Shown here: piece after piece, positions 25,176 to 33,401 of the stretch
Layout: each line of letters begins with the position of its first letter
How positions within the stretch are numbered: the stretch's first letter is position 1
Source of the DNA: Bradyrhizobium prioriisuperbiae
GTDB taxonomy: Bacteria > Pseudomonadota > Alphaproteobacteria > Rhizobiales > Xanthobacteraceae
DNA length: 64,000 bases
Reading direction: 5' to 3'
NCBI RefSeq assembly: GCF_032397745.1
Contig: NZ_CP135921.1
Coordinates: 8,544,501-8,608,500, forward strand
Made by a program: the position numbers and the translations under genes
The notes under the pieces: model-generated
Databases searched by the model: none
What the model was told of the DNA's origin: nothing
Seen by the model: the letters and a program-made list of their open reading frames with translations, nothing else

Positions 25176-25877
25176 ATGACCACGACGACAAGCACGGCAA
25201 TGATCACCGGGGCGGCGGGAAATCTCGGACGCGCGGTTGCCGCCGTGCTTGCGGATGATTTCCGGCTTGCGCTGGTGGGCAGCAGCCTGGCGCATCTGCG
25301 CACGACATTTCCGCAGGCGCCCGCGACATGGCGTCTTGTCGATGTCGACCTCACCAAGCAGGAAGCCAGCGACAAGCGCCTTGGCGAGGTGATTGCCGAC
25401 ATCGGGCCCGTCGACGTGCTCTGCAGTATCGCCGGCGCATTCCACATGGGCGAGCCGGTGCACGCGATGGCCGCGAGCAGCTTCGACGCGATGATCGACG
25501 TCAATGTGCGCACGCTCCTGAACGCCGTGCGGTCCGTGGTACCGGGCATGATCGCGCGCGGCCGCGGTCGCGTCATCACCGTCGGCGCCTTGTCCGCCCA
25601 GCGCGGCGGGGCCGAGATGGGCGCCTATGCCGCAGCCAAGAGCGCGGTGATGCGGCTGACGGAATCGATGGCCGCCGAGCTCGGCCCCAAGGGCATCAAC
25701 GTCAATTGCGTGCTGCCGAGCCTCATCGACACACCGCAGAACCGCGCGGCGATGCCCGATGCCGATCCTGCCGGCTGGGTGAAGCCGCAGGATCTTGCCG
25801 CGGTGATCGGCTTTCTCGCCTCCGAGCGCGCCGTCGCCGTCAACGGCGCGCTGATCCCGGTGACCGGGCGCGGATAG
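25176..25877 (+). CDS. SDR family oxidoreductase
   Basis: 233 residues from the ATG at 25176, preceded by GGGAGCGGG; an upstream GTG adds nine unlikely residues. Classical short-chain dehydrogenase: cofactor motif MITGAAGNLGRAVA, SIAGAFHMG in place of the common NAG loop, catalytic Ser in VGALSAQRGG, and YAAAKSAVMRL with the catalytic Tyr and Lys, then LPSLIDTPQNR. The dinucleotide and substrate are unknown. The divergent Lrp gene is its probable regulator. Confidence 0.88.
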   Translation: MTTTTSTAMITGAAGNLGRAVAAVLADDFRLALVGSSLAHLRTTFPQAPATWRLVDVDLTKQEASDKRLGEVIADIGPVDVLCSIAGAFHMGEPVHAMAASSFDAMIDVNVRTLLNAVRSVVPGMIARGRGRVITVGALSAQRGGAEMGAYAAAKSAVMRLTESMAAELGPKGINVNCVLPSLIDTPQNRAAMPDADPAGWVKPQDLAAVIGFLASERAVAVNGALIPVTGRG

Positions 25878-25879
25878 CC

Positions 25880-26593
25880 TTAGAACGAGCCCGGCGGCAG
25901 CCGGTAGACGTCCGGGGTCTTGGCGTCGGCGACATAGAACAGCAGCAGCGCGGTCGGCGTCAGCACGCGCTGATTGTTCTCGCCCTGGGCGATGCTGCCC
26001 TGCAGGATCAGCATCGTGGTGCGATCCTTGTCGTCGCTGCCGCGGAACATCAGGATGCCGCCGTTGATCGGCATGTTGGTGGCGATGGTGTCCTGCTTGT
26101 AGCCCTGCGACACGAAGTGCGTGCGCAACACCGTGGAGTTGGAGAACAACTGATCCGGCGTCATCTTGTCGTCGGTCGCCTTCGACCAGGTGACGCCGAC
26201 CTGGATCAGCTTCTTGGTCTTGAAGCCGAACACGTAGGACACTTCCGACGCGCCGCCGCCGGCCAGCACCTCGGGCGCCTTGACCAGCAGCACATGGGTC
26301 TGCTCGCTCTTGTTGTCCTCGGAGCGGATCGCCTCCGGCTTGACGCCGAGATCCTTGATAATGGCGCTGCGCACCTCGGCTTCGGTCATGCCGAACCTGG
26401 CCGAGCGAAATCCTTCGACCGCAGCCGTGGCTCCGCTGATCGGCGGCTGCGACGTGGTCGCGGCCGGCGTGACCGGCGCAGGCGCCGGCGCATCTTTCCG
26501 CGCGGCCTGTGCGTACACGGCACCAGTGCCGCAGGACACCAGCAGCAAGGAAGCAACACACCAGGCCAGACGTTTTTTAACAACTCCAATCAC
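25880..26593 (-). CDS. Secreted hypothetical protein
   Basis: 237 residues if begun at the GTG at 26593, preceded by AAGGAG; the open frame extends 11 codons further. The start gives a signal peptide (KKRLAWCVASLLLVSCGTGAVYAQA). A Pro/Ala-rich linker with PAPAPVTPAATT follows, then a folded part with RSARFGMTEAEVRSAIIKDLGVK, which resembles the small periplasmic domains that start RFGMTxxEV in other alphaproteobacterial exported proteins. I do not recognise a function. It is nearly end-to-end with the SDR gene (stop codons 2 nt apart, convergent). Confidence 0.75.
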   Translation of the reverse strand: MIGVVKKRLAWCVASLLLVSCGTGAVYAQAARKDAPAPAPVTPAATTSQPPISGATAAVEGFRSARFGMTEAEVRSAIIKDLGVKPEAIRSEDNKSEQTHVLLVKAPEVLAGGGASEVSYVFGFKTKKLIQVGVTWSKATDDKMTPDQLFSNSTVLRTHFVSQGYKQDTIATNMPINGGILMFRGSDDKDRTTMLILQGSIAQGENNQRVLTPTALLLFYVADAKTPDVYRLPPGSF

Positions 26594-26652
26594 TACAAAG
26601 TCTCCTTGTCGATCTAAGTGTTGCACTCGCTAAGCGTAGCACTGTCTCGCCA

Positions 26653-27057
26653 TCATAGCGTCTGGGCAACAGGGAACAGCAACAGCGGCCGCAGGATACC
26701 GCGGAAATAGGCCTGGTAGCGGGGCTGCCCCGGAACCACGTTGTTGTCCCAGGGGAAGCCTATGCTGGACTCCAGCGTGAACGCGACATGCGGCGTCCAG
26801 GACAGGCCTGCGCCTGCGGACGTCAGTTCGGATGGGGCGGGAATGTCGAGAACACCTCGCCGCGATCGATGAAAGCAAAGACATCGAGGCCGGTGATGTA
26901 TTGCGTCAAATTGTTGTGCAGTTCGAAGTTCGCATAATAGCCGCTATCGCCGGCCACCGAATTGGTCGGTTCATCCGGTGCCAGGCGCGGCGAACAGATC
27001 CGTCGCTCAGGTCCGGGACCGCAGATCCATGATTCGAATGCCGCTTTCGATCTAAAG
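26653..27057 (-). pseudogene. Remnant of a ShlB/FhaC-type (TpsB) outer-membrane transporter
   Basis: In the mRNA sense, one frame reads GDSGYYANFELHNNLTQYI then GLDVFAFIDRGEVFSTFPPHP and stops; shifted by one base at about 26826-26840 the sequence continues ELTSAGAGLSWTPHVAFTLE, SSIGFPWDNNVVPGQPRYQA and YFRGILRPLLLFPVAQTL, ending at 26653. This is the C-terminal beta-barrel pattern of two-partner-secretion transporters (haemolysin activation/secretion proteins). The N-terminal POTRA part and most of the barrel are missing, and at least one frameshift is present. No TpsA partner lies nearby. Confidence 0.7.
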
Positions 27058-27212
27058 GCCCAGGAACGAGCTTGCGGCAAAGGGTGCAAGACCTTCAGCA
27101 CCCAGCACCCGACTAAAGGCGAATAGTGCCAAAGGTATAGCCAAGCGGATACTACTAGTGGTTGCTGCCGGGGAGCTCTCGCCCGGTGGGAAAAATCAAA
27201 AAGAGTGCCCGC

Positions 27213-27629
27213 ATGACGCCGGATCCCGTCGCCCTCTTCGCTCTTGTCATCCTGCTGCTTCCGATTGCGTATTTGCTGCTGGCAGCGCCGGCCTTCCTGC
27301 TGGTGAAACTGGACATCCCGGCCGTCGCCCAGCTGTTGCGCGGCATGTTCAATGTCTACTTCGTGATGCTGAGCATCGCCGGTGTCATCGCAGCGGTCGC
27401 CTTTGCCACGGAAGGGCGGATCGCTTGCGTCATCGGCATTGGCTTGATCGCGGCTTTCGCGTTTTGGGCACGCGGCTGGTTTCTACAGGAGATGGATGCC
27501 CAGATCAGGCATCAAGGCGATGCCGATGCGGCGCGCCGGCTGCGTCGGCTGCATTGGGGCGGCATGGTGGGCAATGCGATCCAGCTTGTCGCCATCATGA
27601 GCGCCATTCCTTATATCGCGCCGGCTTGA
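27213..27629 (+). CDS. Small hypothetical integral membrane protein
   Basis: 138 residues from the ATG at 27213; the open frame extends 17 codons upstream without membrane or coding character. Four hydrophobic stretches: VALFALVILLLPIAYLLLAAPAFLLV, GMFNVYFVMLSIAGVIAAVAFA, IACVIGIGLIAAFAFWARGWF and MVGNAIQLVAIMSAI, with a charged loop MDAQIRHQGDADAARRLRRLHW between the last two. I do not recognise a family with certainty. It is followed by a palindromic repeat. Confidence 0.6.
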   Translation: MTPDPVALFALVILLLPIAYLLLAAPAFLLVKLDIPAVAQLLRGMFNVYFVMLSIAGVIAAVAFATEGRIACVIGIGLIAAFAFWARGWFLQEMDAQIRHQGDADAARRLRRLHWGGMVGNAIQLVAIMSAIPYIAPA

Positions 27630-27651
27630 TCGGATGGCCTCACATCTCACG

Positions 27652-27720
27652 CCGTCATTGCCGGGCTTGACTTGACCTCAGCGACTTGACCGCGCCAAGT
27701 CGCCGGGCAATCCCGGTGAT
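27652..27720. repeat. Intergenic palindromic repeat (GTCATTGCCGGGCTTG type)
   Basis: GTCATTGCCGGGCTTGAC near one end and the region GTCGCCGGGCAATCCCGGTGAT at the other (split here by AAGTCGC) form an imperfect long palindrome. The GCCGGGCTTG pattern is common between genes in Bradyrhizobium-type genomes, and a related element lies at 53669-53800. Confidence 0.5.
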
Positions 27721-27761
27721 AACGCTGAATGTGGCGAACCGCGTTTACGAACTCTCCAACA

Positions 27762-28700
27762 TCATGGACCGATTTTCGCGCGCGCCGATGACTGCACCGC
27801 CGCGCTCCGCTCGAACCGCGCTGCAAACGCGCCCGACAGCCAGTCGATGAACACCCGCACCCGCGGTGACAACTGGCGGCTGTGGGGATAGAGCACGGAT
27901 ACCGGTGTCGGCGACGGTGGCGTCTCGGTGAGAATTTCGACCAGCGCACCCGAGGCGAGATCGGCCTCGACATGATAGCGCGGCACCTGGATCAGGCCGA
28001 GCCCGAGCTTCGCCAGCGCGACATTCGTTTCTGCACCGGTCACTGAAATCGCGGCAGTCAGCGTCAGATGACGCAGTTTGCCGTCGACGGTGAACTCGAG
28101 CGGAAAGAAATTTCCCGTGGTCGAGGAGACGAAGCCGATCATGCGATGCGACGACAGATCGTCCGGCGAGACCGGCGTGCCATAGATGGCAAGATAGCCC
28201 GGGCTGGCGCAGGTGACTTCCTCCAGCATGGCGATGCGGCGGCCGATCATCGCGCTATCCCTGGGCTCGCCGACCCGCACCACGCAATCGACACCCTCGC
28301 GGATGAGATCGACCAGCCGATCGCCCTCGCCGAGATGCAGCTTGATGTCGGGATACGCAGCCAGGAAATCCGGCAGCGCCGGCAGGATGAAGTGCCGCAT
28401 CAAGGTGCCGTGCACATCGATCTTCAGAAGACCATACGGCTTGATTCCGCTGAAGGCTGCTTCCGCGTCTTCGATGTCGGCGATGATGGCCAGGCAGCGC
28501 CGATAATAAGCCTCGCCGTCCAGGGTGGCGCTCACATGCCGGGTGGTCCGCTGCAGCAGCCGGACGCCGAGGCGTTTTTCGATGTGCTGGATGGCCTCGG
28601 TCACCGTCGAACGCGGCAATCCCAGATCCTGTGACGCCAGCGTGAAACTGCGCCGCTCCACCACGCGGGCAAAAACCCTCATGGAATCAAGAGTATCCAT
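27762..28700 (-). CDS. LysR family transcriptional regulator
   Basis: 312 residues. N-terminal winged HTH: MDTLDSMRVFARVVERRSFTLASQDLGLPRSTVTEAIQHIEKRLGVRLLQRTTRHVSATLDG. The rest is the LysR substrate-binding fold (RVGEPRDSAMIGRRIAMLEEVTCASPGYLA, ending VRVFIDWLSGAFAARF). It is divergent from the SDR-SDR-DoxX unit at 28817, the classic arrangement for a LysR regulator and its target. A perfect CTATT/AATAG dyad lies 17 nt upstream of its start. Confidence 0.93.
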   Translation of the reverse strand: MDTLDSMRVFARVVERRSFTLASQDLGLPRSTVTEAIQHIEKRLGVRLLQRTTRHVSATLDGEAYYRRCLAIIADIEDAEAAFSGIKPYGLLKIDVHGTLMRHFILPALPDFLAAYPDIKLHLGEGDRLVDLIREGVDCVVRVGEPRDSAMIGRRIAMLEEVTCASPGYLAIYGTPVSPDDLSSHRMIGFVSSTTGNFFPLEFTVDGKLRHLTLTAAISVTGAETNVALAKLGLGLIQVPRYHVEADLASGALVEILTETPPSPTPVSVLYPHSRQLSPRVRVFIDWLSGAFAARFERSAAVQSSARAKIGP

Positions 28701-28716
28701 TCAACTCATCTGTTCG

Positions 28717-28730
28717 CTATTTCCGAATAG
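28717..28730. promoter_or_regulatory. Candidate LysR operator
   Basis: CTATTTCCGAATAG is a perfect 5-4-5 inverted repeat between the divergent LysR gene (start 28700) and the SDR gene (start 28817). LysR proteins bind AT-rich dyads of the T-N11-A kind in such intergenic regions. Confidence 0.5.
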
Positions 28731-28816
28731 TATTGTCAATTTATAGGAGATTATCCGATATTACGAAAGGTCTATTCCATCTCCATCGCAATCACACACC
28801 CCGTTGGAGACCGACC

Positions 28817-29557
28817 ATGACCAAGACCTCCCCAAAAGTCGCCATCGTCACCGGCGCATCCCGCGGCATCGGCGCGACCGTCGCCGAACGCCTCGCCGAC
28901 GACGGCTTCGCCGTGATCATCAACTATTCCAGCGATGCGGCACCCGCCGAAGCGCTGGTGCGCAAGATCGAAGCGGCCGGCGGCCGCGCCCTGGCCGCCA
29001 AGGCCGACGTCAGCGACCCGGCCGCGGTGCGGCATATGTTCGATGCCGCGGAGGCCGCGTTCGGCGGGGTCGACGTGCTGGTCAATAATGCCGGCATCAT
29101 GCCGCTGGCGACCATCGCCGAGATGGACGACGCGACCTTCGATCGCACCATCGCCATCAACCTGAAGGGAAGCTTCAACACCTTGCGCGAGGCGGCGCGG
29201 CGGCTGCGCAACGACGGCCGCATCATCAACTTCTCGTCCAGCATGGTCGGGCTGTTGTTGCCGACATATGCCACCTACGCCGCGACCAAGGCCGGCATCG
29301 AGGCGATCACCAACATCCTCGCCAAGGAATTGCGCGGCCGCAACATCACCGTCAACGCGGTCGCGCCGGGACCGACGGCAACCGACCTCTTCCTGCACGG
29401 CAAGCCGCAGGAGGTGATCGACCGCATGGCGAAGCAGCCGCCGCTCGAGCGGCTGGGCCAGCCGGAGGACACGGCCGACGTCGTCGCTTTCCTCGCCAGC
29501 CCCGCCGGCGGCTGGGTCAACGGCCAGACCGTTCGCGTCAATGGCGGGATCATCTGA
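28817..29557 (+). CDS. SDR family oxidoreductase (FabG-like)
   Basis: 246 residues from the ATG at 28817; the frame is open further upstream but the SDR fold begins here. Motifs: VAIVTGASRGIGATVAERL (cofactor), NNAGIMPL, the catalytic Ser in NFSSSMVGLL, YATYAATKAGIEAI (Tyr and Lys), and the C-terminal GWVNGQTVRVNGGI typical of 3-oxoacyl-ACP-reductase-like enzymes. It is first in a likely operon with another SDR and a DoxX protein, opposite the LysR regulator. The substrate is unknown. Confidence 0.9.
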   Translation: MTKTSPKVAIVTGASRGIGATVAERLADDGFAVIINYSSDAAPAEALVRKIEAAGGRALAAKADVSDPAAVRHMFDAAEAAFGGVDVLVNNAGIMPLATIAEMDDATFDRTIAINLKGSFNTLREAARRLRNDGRIINFSSSMVGLLLPTYATYAATKAGIEAITNILAKELRGRNITVNAVAPGPTATDLFLHGKPQEVIDRMAKQPPLERLGQPEDTADVVAFLASPAGGWVNGQTVRVNGGII

Positions 29558-29610
29558 TCCCGTCCCTCCCCCTTCATTGCACACCACGCACAACTTGAAA
29601 GAGCACAGCC

Positions 29611-30510
29611 ATGAACAACGTCATTGTCATCACCGGTGCATCGAGCGGCTTCGGTCTTTTGACCGCCCAGACCCTCGCCCGTGCCGGCCACACCGTCTAT
29701 GCCAGCATGCGCGAGACCACCGGACGCAATGCGCCCCGTGTCGCCGAACTCAAGGCTTATGCGACCGAGCATCATGTCGACCTGCGCACGGTCGAACTCG
29801 ATGTTGCCTCGCAGGCGTCAGCAGACGCAGCCGTTGCCAAGATTCTCGCCGACAATGGCCGTCTTGACGTGGTGATCCACAATGCCGGCCACATGAGCTT
29901 CGGGCCGGCGGAAGCCTTCACGCCCGAACAATACGCCGAGCTCTACGACATCAACGTGCTGAGCACCCAACGCGTGAACCGCGCGGCGCTGCCGCAATTG
30001 CGCCAGCAAGGCCATGGCCTCGTGGTGTGGGTATCGTCGAGCAGCGCCCGCGGCGGCACGCCGCCCTATCTCGCGCCTTATTTCGCCGCCAAGGCGGCGA
30101 TGGACTCGCTGGCGGTGAGTTATGCCGGCGAGCTGGCACGCTGGGGCATCGAGACCTCGATCGTCGTTCCCGGCGCCTTCACCAAGGGCACCAACCATTT
30201 CGTCCACTCCGGCTCACCTGCCGACAAAGCCCGCGCCGACGACTACGCCAACGGGCCGACCGCCGACATTCCGGACGTCGCACTGAAGGGCCTGGCGTCG
30301 CTCGAGCCTGACGATGCGAACGCGGCCACCGTTGCCGACGCGATCGCCTATGTGGTGGACCTGCCGTTCGGCAAGCGCCCGTTCCGCATCCACATCGATC
30401 CGTCGCAAGACGGCGCCGAGATCGTCAACGGTGTCGCCGACCGCGTCCGCGCCGAACTGCTGCGCCGGATCGGCCTCGCCGACGTGCTGATCCCCCGCGT
30501 CATCGGCTGA
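29611..30510 (+). CDS. SDR family oxidoreductase
   Basis: 299 residues, longer than the classical SDR upstream. Motifs: NVIVITGASSGFGLLTAQTL, HNAGHMSFG, SSSSARGGTPPYLAPYFAAKAAMDSL (catalytic Ser, Tyr, Lys), then VVPGAFTKGTNHF. The extended C-terminal part (PFRIHIDPSQDGAEIVNGVADRV) suits the divergent branch acting on larger or hydrophobic substrates. It starts 53 nt after the upstream SDR and shares its presumed LysR control. Confidence 0.88.
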   Translation: MNNVIVITGASSGFGLLTAQTLARAGHTVYASMRETTGRNAPRVAELKAYATEHHVDLRTVELDVASQASADAAVAKILADNGRLDVVIHNAGHMSFGPAEAFTPEQYAELYDINVLSTQRVNRAALPQLRQQGHGLVVWVSSSSARGGTPPYLAPYFAAKAAMDSLAVSYAGELARWGIETSIVVPGAFTKGTNHFVHSGSPADKARADDYANGPTADIPDVALKGLASLEPDDANAATVADAIAYVVDLPFGKRPFRIHIDPSQDGAEIVNGVADRVRAELLRRIGLADVLIPRVIG

Positions 30511-30546
30511 CGCCCATCCCCAACTTCATGCCCAAGGAGGAAACCC

Positions 30547-31035
30547 GTGACCACACCAACCGAGACGAATCGCCTCGTTTTCCCGCAACTCGCGCGGTTC
30601 TACGCCATGGCGACGCCACTGGCCTACGCGGTGCAGCGGGTCGCCATCGGCGGAACACTCATGACCCACGGCCTGCCCAAACTGACCGGCAGCGCGCATG
30701 GCTCGATGGCCAATCCGATGGCCGGCTCGATCAACCTGATCGCCAACAAGCTGTACCTGCCCGCCGCCGAACATCTCGGCGCCTTCGTTGCCTATCTGGA
30801 AACCTTCGGCGGCGTGGCCCTTGCCGTCGGCCTCTTGACCCGGATCGTGGCGCCGATGTTCGCGGTGCAGATGGCCTGCATCTGTCTCGCACTGGGGCAG
30901 ACCTGGCCGCCAAACTGGCCCTGGATCGACCGCGGCATCGAATATCCGTTCCTGCTGGGCTTGTTCCTGCTGCACATTGCCTTCGCCGGAGGTGGCCGGT
31001 TGTCCGCAGACCGCTTGGTCGGGCGGGAGATCTAG
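30547..31035 (+). CDS. DoxX family membrane protein
   Basis: 162 residues from a GTG at 30547 with a strong AAGGAGGAAA site; the open frame has no earlier start of equal quality. Four hydrophobic segments, with the DoxX-type first helix region YAVQRVAIGGTLMTHGLPKL and GAFVAYLETFGGVALAVGLLTRI. DoxX-like proteins are associated with redox or quinone enzymes, and this one follows two SDR oxidoreductases in the same direction, suggesting a shared redox task that is not defined. Confidence 0.83.
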   Translation: MTTPTETNRLVFPQLARFYAMATPLAYAVQRVAIGGTLMTHGLPKLTGSAHGSMANPMAGSINLIANKLYLPAAEHLGAFVAYLETFGGVALAVGLLTRIVAPMFAVQMACICLALGQTWPPNWPWIDRGIEYPFLLGLFLLHIAFAGGGRLSADRLVGREI

Positions 31036-31105
31036 CGCCAGCCGATGGCCGGTCTGCGCGGAACCACGCTTCAACAGCGCGGGCCGGCCATGCTATGCAG
31101 GTGTC

Positions 31106-33205
31106 ATGAACGCACGCGCAAAAATCGACATCAAGCATTCCACCTGCCCGCACGATTGCCCCTCGGCCTGCGCCCTGGATATCGAGGTGATCGACGGGTC
31201 CTCGATCGGCCGGGTCCGCGGCTCGAAAGTGCAGACCTACACGGCGGGCGTGGTCTGCGCCAAGGTGGCGCGCTATGCGGAGCGTATTCATCATCCCGAG
31301 CGGCTAAAGTATCCGATGCGCCGCAGCGGCCCGAAGGGATCCGGGCATTTCACCCGCATCTCGTGGGACGAAGCGCTGGACGAGATCGCGCGGCGGTTCG
31401 ACGAGGCCGAGCGCGACTTCGGCGCGGAGTCGGTCTGGCCTTATTACTATGCCGGCACCATGGGGCTGGTGATGCGCGACGGCATCAACCGGCTGGCCAA
31501 TGTGAAGCGCTATTCGCGCTTCTACAGCACGATCTGCTCGACGGTGGCCTGGGCGGGTTATGCCGCCGGTGTCGGCAAGGTCGCCGGCGTCGACCCGCGC
31601 GAGATGGGCAAGTCCGACCTGATCGTGATCTGGGGCACCAACCCGGTGTCGACCCAGGTCAATGTGATGACCCACGCCTCGCGCGCCCGCAAGGAACGCG
31701 GCGCGCGGATCGCTGCGGTCGACATCTACGACAACGACACCATGAAGCAGGCCGACATCAAGATCCTGCTGCGCCCGGGCACCGACGGTGCGTTCGCCTG
31801 CGGCGTGATGCATGTGCTGTTTCGCGACGGCCTCGCCGATCGCGCCTATCTCGACACCTACACCGATTGTCCGGCGGAGCTGGAGGCTCATCTCGCCACG
31901 CGGACGCCGGAATGGGCCTCCGCGATCTGCGGCGTGCCGGTCGCCGAGATCGAGGCCTTCGCGCACGCCGTCGGCAAGACGCCGCGCACGTTCTTCCGCC
32001 TCGGTTACGGCTTTACCCGCAGCCGCAACGGCGCGACCCAGATGCATGCAGCGCTGTGCATTCCCGCCGTGACCGGTGCCTGGCAGCACGAAGGCGGCGG
32101 CGCCTTCTTCAACAACGGCTCGATCTGGAAGTTCGACAAGACCCTGATCGAAGGCCTGGACGAGATCGATCCCAACACCCGGCGGCTGGATCAATCGAAG
32201 ATCGGCCGCGTCCTGACCGGCGACGCCGAGGCGCTGCGTGGTGGTGCGCCCGTGAAGGCGATGGTGATACAGAACACCAATCCGGTGAACGTCGCGCCGG
32301 AGCAGGCGCTGGTGCGCCAGGGTTTTGCGCGCGAGGATCTGTTTGTCGCGGTGCATGAGCAGTTCATGACCGAGACCGCGCTGATGGCCGACATCGTGCT
32401 GCCGGCCACCATGTTCATGGAGCACGACGACCTTTATTACGGCGGCGGCCACCAGCACATTTCCGTCGGTGCCAAGCTGATCGACCCGCCCGGCGAATGC
32501 CGCTCCAATCACCAGGTGCTGCAGGAGCTCGCCAAACGGCTGGGCGCCGAGCATAAGGCGTTCACTATGACGCCGCGCGAGATCATCAACGACACGTTGA
32601 AGGCGAGCGGGCACGGCGACATCGAGAGCCTCGAAGCCGACCTCTGGCGCGACCTGCAACCGGATTTCCGCGCCTCGCATTATCTCGACGGCTTCGCCCA
32701 CACCGACGGCAAATTTCATTTCAAGGCCGACTGGACGTCGGTGCCGGTGCCGCGCAACCAGTTGATGGGCGCGTGGCAGCAGATGCCGTCGCTGCCCGAC
32801 CACTGGGCCGTGATCGAGACCGCGGACGAGCAGCATCCGTTCCGCCTGGCCACCAGCCCGTCGCGCAGCTATCTCAACAGCAGCTTCAGCGAGACACCAT
32901 CATCGCAGGCGCGCGAGGGCGCGCCGACGGTGATGATGCATCCGGCCGACGCCGAACGGCTCGATGTGACCGACGGCGACCTGGTGACCCTGGGCAATCC
33001 GCGCGGCGAGACCACGCTTGCGGTGAAAATCTTCGACGGCCTGCGCCGCGGCGTGCTGGTAGCGGAATCGATCCATCCCAACCGCACCCATGCCGGCGGA
33101 CGCGGCATCAATGTGCTGACCGGCGCCGAAGCCGTGGCACCGCATGGCGGCGCCGCGTTCCACGACAACAAGGTGTGGGCGAAGAAGGCGGCGGCGCCAG
33201 CGTAG
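31106..33205 (+). CDS. Molybdopterin-dependent oxidoreductase
   Basis: 699 residues from the ATG at 31106. The N-terminal HSTCPHDCPSACALDIEV with a later VVCAKVARYAERIHHPERLKYP gives the four-cysteine [4Fe-4S] site of the DMSO-reductase superfamily. It is followed by MGKSDLIVIWGTNPVSTQVN, LLRPGTDGAFACGVMH and the C-terminal molydopterin-dinucleotide domain (LATSPSRSYLNSSF, DGDLVTLGNPRGETTLAVKI). Such enzymes catalyse oxygen-transfer or formate-type reactions. No Tat signal is seen, so it is cytoplasmic. No partner subunits are adjacent; the substrate is unknown. Confidence 0.9.
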   Translation: MNARAKIDIKHSTCPHDCPSACALDIEVIDGSSIGRVRGSKVQTYTAGVVCAKVARYAERIHHPERLKYPMRRSGPKGSGHFTRISWDEALDEIARRFDEAERDFGAESVWPYYYAGTMGLVMRDGINRLANVKRYSRFYSTICSTVAWAGYAAGVGKVAGVDPREMGKSDLIVIWGTNPVSTQVNVMTHASRARKERGARIAAVDIYDNDTMKQADIKILLRPGTDGAFACGVMHVLFRDGLADRAYLDTYTDCPAELEAHLATRTPEWASAICGVPVAEIEAFAHAVGKTPRTFFRLGYGFTRSRNGATQMHAALCIPAVTGAWQHEGGGAFFNNGSIWKFDKTLIEGLDEIDPNTRRLDQSKIGRVLTGDAEALRGGAPVKAMVIQNTNPVNVAPEQALVRQGFAREDLFVAVHEQFMTETALMADIVLPATMFMEHDDLYYGGGHQHISVGAKLIDPPGECRSNHQVLQELAKRLGAEHKAFTMTPREIINDTLKASGHGDIESLEADLWRDLQPDFRASHYLDGFAHTDGKFHFKADWTSVPVPRNQLMGAWQQMPSLPDHWAVIETADEQHPFRLATSPSRSYLNSSFSETPSSQAREGAPTVMMHPADAERLDVTDGDLVTLGNPRGETTLAVKIFDGLRRGVLVAESIHPNRTHAGGRGINVLTGAEAVAPHGGAAFHDNKVWAKKAAAPA

Positions 33206-33248
33206 GCTGCCGTAGAGCGTAGGCGGATTAATTCTGCGGCGTCATATC

Positions 33249-33361
33249 TCCTCATGGTGAGGAGCGCGGAACGCGCGTCTCGAACCATGAGGCCCCGAAT
33301 TGCGGCGTCCGTGGCCTCGTCCTTCGAGACGGCGCTTCGCGCCTCCTCAGGATGAGGAGTT
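33249..33361. repeat. Dispersed intergenic palindromic element
   Basis: CTCCTCATGGTGAGGAGCGC at the left is complementary in layout to GCGCCTCCTCAGGATGAGGAG at the right, with CGTCTCGAACCATGAGG and TCCTTCGAGACG inside. I recognise this as a common non-coding element of Bradyrhizobium / Rhodopseudomonas genomes. It lies between convergent genes and has no coding potential. Confidence 0.75.
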
Positions 33362-33401
33362 AAGTTTGTGTGTGACGCGGCAGAACCATTCCGCCCATGC
33401 C

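Noticed and set aside
26823..27101. Separate small gene of 92 codons
   Set aside because: Its sequence is one frame of a broken TpsB-type gene whose continuation is in the next frame.
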